Source: Adineta steineri
Taxonomy: Eukaryota; Rotifera; Eurotatoria; Adinetida; Adinetidae
Direction of reading: 5' to 3'
NCBI GenBank assembly: GCA_905250115.1
Contig: CAJNOI010000293.1
Location: 22,064 to 86,063, forward strand
DNA: 64,000 nt
The notes beneath the pieces were generated by a model, which worked only from the letters and a program-made list of their open reading frames with translations, made no database searches and was not told the DNA's origin. The translations under genes were made by a program, and so were the position numbers. Positions within the stretch are counted from its first letter, which is position 1, and each line of letters opens with the position of its first letter. Shown piece by piece: positions 55,519 to 64,000 of this stretch.

Positions 55519-57516
55519 TTATTCATTCGGTGTTACAGCTGTTAAAGATTCAGTTGCTATGCTATTATTATTATTCTTATTCAAATGTGATTGATGAAGA
55601 TATTGATATTGTGAAAGTTGATCAGCATGACAATAATCATATGGTGAATCATAATAGGGCTAAAATAATAAAATTAAGATACTATAACTTATTACCTTGT
55701 ATACTTACAATGATTGTTGCTTCAGAATTATTGAGTACATCTAAAGATTAAAATATAAATAGATGAATGCATACGTTATTTAAATCTACCTGTTGTCTGT
55801 TCTATTTCGCCGCCAACACCACCTTTGTAATGTAGATATGAAATAACTGAATCAGGTATTGGTTTTATTGTTTTTTTATTTGTTGATGGTGTTGCTGTTT
55901 TAATGGGTGGTTTTGCAGTTAAACCAGTTGACATTAACATCATTTGATTAGTTAATGTACGTTGATTATCATGTATTTTTGATCGATGTTTTTTTATATC
56001 ATTATTACAACGTTTTGTTGTAGCTCCAGATGCCGCTAAAACACTATTCGATGATGTTTTTAGTTTATTACCTTTATTTGTCGAAGATGATTTATTGTTT
56101 ACACGAGGTTGAGTATTCGCATTTGAACGAGTTTTTTTCGATGAAGAACGAGTTTTCGGTGTTGTAGGAGGAGCTCGAGAATTTAGTGGAGTTTGCGGTA
56201 TTAGATTAGTCGAAGGTGGTAATGGTGGATTTGGTTGAACGAAAGAACGATTAATCGGTGCTAAAAAAAAGATACTAGAGAAACATTCGAAATTCTTCTA
56301 TTCAATTTACTATCGTTATCGTAATGTTCAAAATCATCTCGCCATTTGACTTTGCTTGGTGTATTCACTGCTATTGGCCGATTTTCTATTGTTGAATTAG
56401 CTTGTGTATGATTTAATGGACGTTGTACACGAAGAATAACCTATTCAAACAAACATAAATAAAATATATATTTTTTTGTTTTTGAACATACTGGGTAAGG
56501 TGATGCATAACTAAGAATAGTTAATGCATCTTCATACACAATCGAATCGAAACATACAGTTAATGCCATGATACGATCACCTATCAAATAAATTTCAATA
56601 GAATAAAAAAAGCTCATGTGAATTTAAACCTGTAGCTAATTGATTCGATGCTGAATTTGATTTTTTTTGAGCTTGTGAAAAATTTTTATCAAGTATTTCT
56701 TTAATAAATATTCCTGCACGCATATTTCCTGTGATACTAAAATTAAGACCACCAAATGTTGGATCTAATAATTCAATATCAATCATTTCGAAATCCTAAT
56801 GAAAATTAAAAGCAACAAGAAAAAAACAAGAAAGAAATTTAAAACAAACTTGATCCATATTCACTGAACGAAATGAAGATGAAATACGATTTAACCAATC
56901 AATACGATTATAATGACTATTTATACTTGAAGTTTGGGAATGACGAAATGGAAATGTACCAAACTAGAAATAGATAATTAAAACAAAAAAAGAAATTTTA
57001 TGTTTTTTACTTTATAAGCAGTAACATCAAGTGGTAACGGATTAGCATTATGATCTAATCATAAAGAAGAAAAAGAAATAAATTAACGAATTAGTTTCTT
57101 AGAAACAAACCATCGTTGATCTTTTGTTTTCGTTTAGGAGTCAATGAAGACGAAACAGCAAATTGATGATGTTGTTGTAAATTTTTTATTTTATGATTAT
57201 CATACATATGTTTATAATGTAGTTCTATGAAATAAAAAAATCAATTATTAAGAAATACAAAAATTAGAAAAAAAAAACCTTTAAATTTTGGTCGTAAATA
57301 AATTAACCATGTAAGAAATCCAATCAATGCTGATAATAATAATGTACCAATAATTGAACCAATTAACGCTCCATTTGTTACACATGATGAATCTAATTTA
57401 TTTGATTTTTGTAATGCCGGAGTTGTTATTCCTGTACCACTAAGTTCAAGAAAAGGATCAACTAGAACACTACCAGTAACAACTGTAGTTTGACTTTGAA
57501 CTAAATCAATTGACAT
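55519..57516 (-). CDS. Single-pass transmembrane protein with cytosolic PDZ domain
   Basis: Ten exons on the minus strand: 57279-57516, 57111-57224, 57011-57054, 56850-56963, 56630-56795, 56492-56580, 56311-56440, 55790-56260, 55709-55740 and 55519-55659; 1539 bases, 512 residues, all phases agree. The N-terminal ~48 residues have no signal peptide; residues 49-73 are a membrane helix (GALIGSIIGTLLLSALIGFLTW), so the N-terminus is probably outside. A PDZ-like domain lies at about 172-260 with the GGLNF binding loop, GIFIKEIL and LATGDRIMALTVCFD, across an exon junction. Residues 300-460 are Ser/Thr/Pro/Lys-rich and disordered, ending YYDSPYDYCHADQLSQY, with possible phosphotyrosine sites. PDZ domains bind C-termini of membrane partners; this may be a junctional or signalling scaffold. 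The first intron has an unusual GTTTTT donor. Confidence 0.78.
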
Positions 57517-58514
57517 TTGTTACATGAATTGAACTAGATAAGATAATTATATATATAAGAATAAATGAAAGAAAGTAATGTGTCAATGGTAATTTTTCAT
57601 TCTACCTGGAATTGAGGATAAAGAAATATACATAATAAAAAGAAAAACATGTGTTAATTCACACGTTTTCTTTTATCGATGTGATAGAAAAAGTACTCGA
57701 ATACATTGGCTTATGAAATCGAACGAAAGAGATCGTTTAATGAGCAAGCAAGGAAAAAAAAGATAGGTAAATATTACGTGATCGGGGACAAAGAAGAGTA
57801 ATTAAAACAAACGATATTGCCTTCCATTGTCCGATAGCTTACATCACAGTAGTCACTACTCACTTTTGACTGCAAGTGGGTCCTTTTTTCTTTCGTTCAT
57901 CTGTTATTTTTGCTTTCTCTCTCTTTCAATATAAATAAAAATTGTCAATGTTATTCTCAACTGTATTAAACAAAATAATCATTCAATAGTGATTCTCTTT
58001 TTCTTCGAAGGCAATTTTGTCTGTTGGTATAGTTATATTTGATTAAAAGAACAGTAAGTCAAACCATAAAATTCCCTTAAGGTCACGTATACAGTCGACC
58101 GATGGTTTACAATAAAAGAAAATATACGAATCAATCAAGTTAAAGTGACAAAAAAAAGAGAGAAATCTTTGATAAATTTATTATATAATATTTATAGGAA
58201 AGGCTGTTATTGAAAATTCACCGATAAGTCTCGATGAATTCAGTGAGATCTCTCCTTGGTATTTTATTTTGCATCCGTTTCCAGTAAATCAACATATATA
58301 TCATGTCAACCACAGAATAGAATGCACATCTGTTATGCAGATTCGAACACACGACTATTCCAATTTCAACTACTAAATCCATTCGACTAATGTTCTATTT
58401 TATATGTTCAGGTATTCAATGTATTGAATGTTATAGTTCTAATTATGTTGACATGATCTCACTCTACTTCATAGTATTTTGAATGTAGAAGTGAACCCCT
58501 AATGTGAAGTTCTA
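57517..58514. other. Intergenic with tRNA-like fossil
   Basis: Likely includes the upstream region of the PDZ gene. A tRNA-like Pol III box pair lies at 58340-58389. No coding exon seen. Confidence 0.5.
58330..58396 (-). other. tRNA-like Pol III A and B boxes (tRNA fossil or SINE head)
   Basis: On the minus strand a perfect A box (TAGTCGAATGG, 58389-58379) is followed 30 bases later by a perfect B box (GTTCGAATC, 58348-58340), the spacing of true tRNA genes. The flanking acceptor and T-stem sequences do not pair, so it is not a functional tRNA. Confidence 0.5.
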
Positions 58515-59456
58515 TTATGATGATATAATTATTTTTGCGGGTGTTTGACGTTGTCGTTGATTAACTTTGATATGAATAAAAAGTGGATGAATTCGAGAAA
58601 TATAAATATAATTATTTTGAATTAATTGTAAAGCTAATGTATTATCAATAGCCATTTGAAAATAAAATTGTATAAGTTTTGGTACGTGTTTATGTAAAAT
58701 AGGACCTAATAAATTGATATTCAATTGTTTAGGATATTGATGAGGACCATGAATAATTAAATGTGTAAGATTTGATAGAGGTGAAAGTAAAAAATTAAGA
58801 AGTTCACATATTGATACACTACGAATAGCTAAACATATTTCGAATTTATGAAGAAATAAATGAGATGAATATTGAAGTGATAATGATTTTGTTAAAACAT
58901 CGAGAATTAATTTGAATCGATTTAAATATGGACAAAAATAAAGAATTTTTGGATAAATATTTACATCTTTTGTACAAATAGTTAATGAACGAAGTAATGG
59001 AAGAATCTTCCATTGATATTGTTGATTATCTATAACTTGACCGATTTGACAAAGACGAAGATTAGGAAAAGAATTTGTCATAATATCATCGGATAATTGA
59101 ATTAAACAATTATTATTCCATTGTGTATTATGAACAATACATATAAGTTCAAGGTTTGAAAGATTTTTTAATGAATATTTTTGAAAACAATTTGGTTTAT
59201 CAAGAATTTTAATTGAACGAAGCGATTGAAATGATGATAAATCAATTGAATAATAATAATTAATACTTAATCGAGTAATACGAGAAGAAAAGAAGTTTAT
59301 AGCAAAAAAATTAATATTTTGATTTGATGCAATTGTTGTTGAAATATTTGTATAAGACATAAGAATTGTTGTTAGATAATTGTTAAGATTATAAAAACTT
59401 TTATATAATTCTTGTATTGATAAATAATCAAATATTTCTAATTTTGAAGTAGTCAT
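58515..59456 (-). CDS. F-box-like/LRR-like protein, divergent
   Basis: Single-exon 313-residue protein. The first ~35 residues (LEIFDYLSIQELYKSFYNLN) resemble the C-terminal two thirds of an F-box without the leading LP-x-E part; no in-frame upstream extension supplies it. The rest has irregular leucine-rich segments (FPNLRLCQIGQ, LPLLRSLTICTKDV, SNLTHLIIHG) like the other F-box proteins of this window, but sequence similarity to them is low and there is no intron. Likely a substrate adaptor that may have lost SKP1 binding. Confidence 0.65.
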   Translation of the reverse strand: MTTSKLEIFDYLSIQELYKSFYNLNNYLTTILMSYTNISTTIASNQNINFFAINFFSSRITRLSINYYYSIDLSSFQSLRSIKILDKPNCFQKYSLKNLSNLELICIVHNTQWNNNCLIQLSDDIMTNSFPNLRLCQIGQVIDNQQYQWKILPLLRSLTICTKDVNIYPKILYFCPYLNRFKLILDVLTKSLSLQYSSHLFLHKFEICLAIRSVSICELLNFLLSPLSNLTHLIIHGPHQYPKQLNINLLGPILHKHVPKLIQFYFQMAIDNTLALQLIQNNYIYISRIHPLFIHIKVNQRQRQTPAKIIISS

Positions 59457-60184
59457 TTGGGTTTAATCGAAAATTTAACTTCAATATCAAGAATATAAAA
59501 ACAATGAATGGTCTTTGAGAACAACCAATCTTTTGTTAATAGATCATTTACACTACTCTACGAATATCTTTGTTTATCACAGCGACATCCTTTTCACTTC
59601 ATTATTGTTCTGTATACGTGATCTAATTTTTCGATTAATTTAATATAAAGACTTGTTTCATTTAGTCTAAGAAAATATTCGTATGTTATACTAACGAAAA
59701 ACTCTTCTAAATAAATTATATTATTCGTATATTAATATCGAAAACGAAATCGTGGAATACTAGCATGTTATAACAAGTCTCTATATGGAAGTCTTATAAA
59801 TTTTACCGCCATCTGGAATTTGATTACTTCATCGTACTGATTTTCTTCTATATTTAAGAAAAAAAAGAATTTCAAATATTTTATTTTTACTAATCGACGT
59901 CTTCTAATCGAAAACACGTGTCCGTGCACATGTTAGAAATTTCTAGATTCTTTAAACTGCACGTATCGAACCCTGAAGAGAAATGCGCCTTGAAGGAATA
60001 GCCTATTTCTTTTTTCTTTCTCTTTGCTTCTATATGTGCACGTTAAGTACGAATAATAGGAGACAATGAATTTTCTAGATTTTCTTATTGCGCACTTCAT
60101 TTATCAGTATATAAGCAAACGTTAACTTAAACGAACCATCTATATTTTAGAAACTATAACTATTACTACAATTCTACGATAAAA
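59457..60184. other. Divergent promoter region
   Basis: Lies between the F-box-like gene (minus) and the RGG protein (plus). TATATAAG at 60108-60115 is a plausible TATA box about 70 bases upstream of the RGG start codon. Confidence 0.45.
60108..60115 (+). promoter_or_regulatory. Putative TATA box of the RGG-protein gene
   Basis: TATATAAG, 70 bases upstream of the ATG, followed by a short leader ending AATTCTACGATAAAA before the start codon. Confidence 0.4.
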
Positions 60185-61096
60185 ATGTCGTCAGGAGGAC
60201 AAAATACAAATAATAATCAAGCTGGTGTAATTCCAGCTGGAGATCCAAATCAAGTTATTCCAGCCGGTACTGTTGGTGTTAATCCACAAAGTACTCTCAA
60301 TCCAAATGGTAATTATCATATTCATTTTATTTAATATAATATTAATTATAATTTTTTATTAAGTTCCACATACTAAAGCTGACTTAGATAATCATTCTAA
60401 TCAATTAAATCCAAATAATCCAAGATATTCAGGTCATCAAGAACGTCTTGCTGCTGAAGAAGCTGCTCGTGAAGCCGCTGTTCTTCATCAACAAGCTCAA
60501 GCTGCATATCAATATGCTAATCAAATGGAAGCTAGTATGTTCTTTTCAAATTTTCTATTATAAATTTTTTTTATTATATTTTTATTATTAGCTGCAATTC
60601 AAGCACAACAAGCTGCTGCACAATTAAGTCAACAAGCTACATTTTGTGCGCAACAAGCAAGTGCAGGCTTAAGTAATCGTGGTGGTATGTTTCTATTACT
60701 ATTTTGTTTTTAAATTCTATACATATTTTGTATTTATTAGGCGGTCGAGGACGTGGACGTGGTCGAGGTAATTATTAGATAAATTCGATTAAGAAGATTT
60801 AAATATTTGTGTTTGTAGGTAGAGGCCGTGGACGAGGTGGTCGCGGTGGCAGTCAAAGCGGTCAACAAGGTGGTAATAATGATAATCAAGAAGGAGAAGA
60901 AGGTGATTATGATGAAGGTGACGAAGGAGATTACGAAGAAGGTAAATAATGCTAATAAAATAGTAATCTTCTTTTTCATCTAATTTCCATTTATTCAATA
61001 GGCCATGAAGAAGAACAACAAACGTCTGATAATGCTCAACAATCAACTGGTGGTAATAATCAAGCATTACCACAACGACAAACCAATCAATCATGA
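60185..61096 (+). CDS. RGG-box, low-complexity protein
   Basis: Six exons: 60185-60308, 60364-60534, 60592-60684, 60741-60767, 60819-60941 and 61002-61096; 633 bases, 210 residues. In order: an Asn/Gln/Gly-rich head (MSSGGQNTNNNQAGV), an Ala/Gln-rich helix (ERLAAEEAAREAAVLHQQAQ), a Gln/Ala region, an RGG box (GGRGRGRGRG, then GRGRGRGGRGGSQ), an acidic stretch (EGEEGDYDEGDEGDYEEG) and a Gln-rich tail. RGG boxes bind RNA and promote condensates, and their arginines are commonly methylated. All five introns are phase 1, so exons 2-5 could be skipped without frame change. No folded RNA-binding domain. Probably an RNP or stress-granule type protein; the family is not recognised. Confidence 0.75.
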
Positions 61097-61643
61097 AATT
61101 AATCTATATATATAATAGACTATTGATGTGAAGGTTGTTTTATTTGTTATTATTCCTGTACACTTAATGATAATCTAGCCGTTTTGTTTTGTTTTTGTTT
61201 TTCTTTGTAGTTTATTAGTTATTTATCTTTCTCAATAAAAAAAGAAAGAGTAAAATGAGATTAAAAAAAATTTTGCTTGCAATGATGATCTATTCGTTAG
61301 ATTTGATAATGATTTACATGAAAGTATATATATTTCATGTAAATAAAGATTATCATTGTGAAATGAATATATCGAAAAGATTAAAAATAGAATTAATGTA
61401 TTATAGTTTTGCTTCAATATGTTTCCTATTGAAATTAAAAGTAACTATTTATAGGACATAATATAATAATAGTAAATGTTTTTGTGTGATGTAAAAATAG
61501 AATAGAGGAGAAAAAAAATAGTCTTGTTTTTATTTGTCGTTTTTTTCTTTACTTTTTCTCTAATCAAAAACGGAATCTATATTTACCATTTTTTACTATA
61601 TTAAGACCAATACGTTTGGCATACTTTATCTAAACAAAATAAA
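61097..61643. other. Intergenic between the RGG gene and CDO1
   Basis: AT-rich. Short opposing frames at 61232-61461 are unsupported. No clear TATA box for CDO1. Confidence 0.45.
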
Positions 61644-62402
61644 ATGACTAATGTATCAACACATGAAAAATGCGAATGTATTATGTGTAAAAATAATACT
61701 ACAACAATGAGTGTTGAAGAAGTCAGTTACATATATTTCAATAATAAATAAATAATTATTATTTATTTTCAGTGTCTTAATGCTCATCATAGATTATCTT
61801 TAAATGAATTAATTCATTTTATCGATTTATCTCTATCGAAATGTGATGAATTACGTGATCAAATCGATGCTAGTTATACATCATCATGTTCAAATAAATA
61901 TCCTCGTTCATTAATTATATCACTACTTAAACTTTACTCATCATTTCATCCTCATGATTGGCATAAATATGAATATTGGAATACAACTGATACTTATACA
62001 AGAAATCTTATAGCTCATCATCCAGATCGTTTTACAGTAATGCTTGTTTGTTGGAAAGGTGGTTCATCACCTATTCATAACCACGCTGGTAGTGACTGCT
62101 TAATGACTATTGTACGAGGTGTCGTACGCGAAATAAAATATCATACACCAAATACTGAACATAATATCGAGAAATTAGATATCAAACAAATAATGGAATT
62201 ACACGAAGGTGAAGTACATTTAATTAATGATCAAATTGGTTTACACAAAATGGAAACATTAAATGAAAATACACAAGCCGTAACTCTACATTGTTATATT
62301 CCTCCATATTCCGATTGTTTTACTTTCGATTCAGAAGACGATAAAATCAAGATAAATATCACACATACAACATATGATACAGAATATGGAAAAACTACTT
62401 AA
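61644..62402 (+). CDS. CDO1: Cysteine dioxygenase type 1
   Basis: Two exons, 61644-61721 and 61773-62402, 235 residues. CDO is a cytosolic cupin iron enzyme that oxidises L-cysteine to cysteine sulfinate, the entry to taurine and sulfate formation. The iron ligands are His128 and His130 (IHNH) and His184 (GLHKMET); the residues of the Cys-Tyr cofactor are Cys135 (GSDC) and Tyr201 (LHCYIPPY). Their spacing matches the mammalian enzyme (86, 88, 93, 140, 157) with a shift of 42-44. The N-terminus has a short Cys-rich extension (CECIMCK) before the usual start of the fold (LNELIHFIDLSL). It appears functional. Confidence 0.92.
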
Positions 62403-62555
62403 TTCTCGGAAATACCATATATAGATTCTTTAGTTAGTAACGTTTCATATTCATATAACATTTATATTTAGTTAGAAAAAATATGATCAAGTTTAATATA
62501 AAAAAAAGTATTTAATTGAATTAAAAAATATATTCAGTATTGAAAAGTCATGTAG

Positions 62556-63849
62556 TTAAAATTTCGGTTTATCTTTTTGCGCATGATTTAATGGAAGAAA
62601 AAATTTATTTTTATGTAGATAATATTGTGCAAGTCGAATTCGACCATATTTAACATAATCAAATGTTGATCGAGGTTTCGTAAGTAATGCTTGTAAAAAT
62701 GCCCATAGTGCCCAATAAAGATGAACAGGTGCAATAAGTAATCCACATAAATCACATAATTGATCTAATTCAAGATCGGATGGTTTAAGATGATCATATA
62801 TAATACTCGATAGATTTAATGTCGTATTTTTTAAATATTCACGAAGAAATTGTTTTTGTATTTGACGTGAAGGATATTTTCGTTCAAAATCTTCACTTGC
62901 TAATTCAAGAAAATATTGTACAATATCAATAAGACAATAATTTTGTGAACAATGATCAAAATCTATAATTGATACTTCTTTTGTTTTTGAATCAAATAAG
63001 AAATTATTTATTCTCATATTATTGAGACCTAATACAATCGGGATATCAAATGAAGACCAATTTTTTTCAAAAATTGTTCGAATACAATCAATATCATTTG
63101 AAAGTTCAGTCCAAGAAATATCTTTTAATTGTAATTGAAGTTGTGCCATTGTAAGTGGAAATATTGGTGTTGTATTGAAACCAATAACGGATTTAAATGA
63201 ATTTAAAAAATTTTTATTATAATAACCAGATTTTTCTTTTTCTTTTTGAATTTTAACAAGACGAGTTCGTAAATTTTTACTTTTATCAGTATATAAATTA
63301 ATCAAATGTTTAAGTTTATCGACGAAATCTGGTCCTTGAAATTTATTTGGTATTAAATGTAGTTCAGCTATTTTTCGAGCGATTAATTCACTAGAAATAA
63401 TATAACATTAAATTGACTATTCAGAAAAAATATATTACAACTTACTGCGTTTCTTTTTCTTTAATATCCAATGTTTTTCCTTCGATATAACTCGATATGT
63501 ATCCATTTGTAAATTTTAATAAAATCGGTGCTGCTGTTTTATTTTGAATAAAATGATTTAATAGACGAAATTGTTCTTGATAATCAGTATATACATCTGC
63601 ATTAGTTGGATTAACTCTAATAATAACACTACTTTGATCATCTTCATTATTTTTTAAAGAAATTGCATAACAAATAAAATGATTATCATCAGTAAATTTT
63701 TTAAAAATATATTTTTTTAATGCCCATCTTGGTTTAATTAAACATACGAGACGAGCAGCATTTGTTTCGACTGCGTTTACATCGATTTCAACTGTTTCAT
63801 TGGGTATTGTTGTTGATGTAGATTTAGGTATTGTTGTTAACGTGGACAT
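62556..63849 (-). CDS. Ethanolamine-kinase-like protein with substituted catalytic residues
   Basis: Two exons, 63446-63849 and 62556-63390, 412 residues. It has the layout of choline/ethanolamine kinases, which phosphorylate ethanolamine in the Kennedy pathway: N-lobe (ISLKNNEDDQSSVIIRVN, then YIEGKTL), ARKIAELH, and C-lobe VSIIDFDHCSQNYCLIDIVQYFLE, corresponding to IDYEYxGYNYxxxDIxNxFxE. However, the catalytic loop that should read HND reads LNN (Leu257, Asn258, Asn259): the His and the catalytic Asp are both replaced, while Asn264 and the metal-binding Asp278 are kept. It is probably a pseudokinase or has an altered mechanism. The frame is open throughout, so it is not a pseudogene by decay. 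Confidence 0.75.
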
Positions 63850-64000
63850 TTTTTCTTTTATGATTAAGATGCATATGCAATTGTGTATTTACACAGTATC
63901 GATCGATGAAGTGTGACGAGAAAAAGAACAATTGGTAAAAAATAAAAATAACTTTTTTATCATATACTCAACGATCCAAACGAAAAGAGATGAGTCAATA

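Noticed and set aside
1..64000. Retrotransposon or DNA transposon coding regions
   Set aside because: I looked for reverse transcriptase, integrase and transposase motifs in the reading frames and found none.

Overview
The window is AT-rich metazoan nuclear DNA, most likely from a bdelloid rotifer (Rotaria- or Adineta-like). The evidence is: short GT-AG introns, mostly 45-70 bases, in frame-consistent multi-exon genes; an animal gene set (ETS factor, UNC-93, casein kinase 1, cysteine dioxygenase); and families I know to be expanded in bdelloids, namely ADP-ribosyltransferase domains joined to TPR or LRR repeats, F-box/LRR proteins and a bacterial-type arginine deiminase. Many short interspersed TGTGGG-rich motifs also fit, because, as I recall, TGTGGG is the telomere repeat of Adineta vaga. 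Species assignment is inference. Gene models were built by hand from splice sites and reading-frame arithmetic; start codons and UTRs are less certain than internal exons.

Layout. 1-25 kb holds mostly ordinary genes: arginine deiminase (-), an eight-exon UNC-93-type membrane protein (-), a fatty-acid hydroxylase family enzyme (-), an LRR protein (-), a decayed ART-LRR gene (-), a MINPP1-like histidine phosphatase (+), a secreted, probably GPI-anchored Ly6-like protein (+), an ETS-domain factor (+) and a single-pass membrane glycoprotein (+). 25-51.5 kb is an accessory-looking segment: two duplicated F-box genes 24.8 kb apart, a BTB-like gene, an intact caspase-like gene beside a decayed copy, three tandem type II membrane genes that share cytosolic, membrane and stalk exons but differ in ectodomain, and two ART-TPR genes, one with an apparently dead ART active site. 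About twenty short TGTGGG/CCCACA inverted-repeat elements are almost confined to this segment. 52-64 kb returns to ordinary genes: a casein kinase 1 family kinase (+), a transmembrane PDZ protein (-), an F-box/LRR-like gene (-), an RGG-rich protein (+), cysteine dioxygenase (+) and an ethanolamine-kinase-like protein lacking the catalytic His and Asp (-).

No operon logic applies; genes are spliced and individually promoted. The accessory segment mixes sensor-like scaffolds (TPR, LRR), ART and caspase-like effectors, and ubiquitin adaptors (F-box, BTB), with duplication, pseudogenisation and ectodomain exchange. That resembles a rapidly evolving recognition or defence repertoire, but a shared function is not shown by the sequence. 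I found no rRNA, no intact tRNA, no CRISPR and no reverse transcriptase or transposase ORF.
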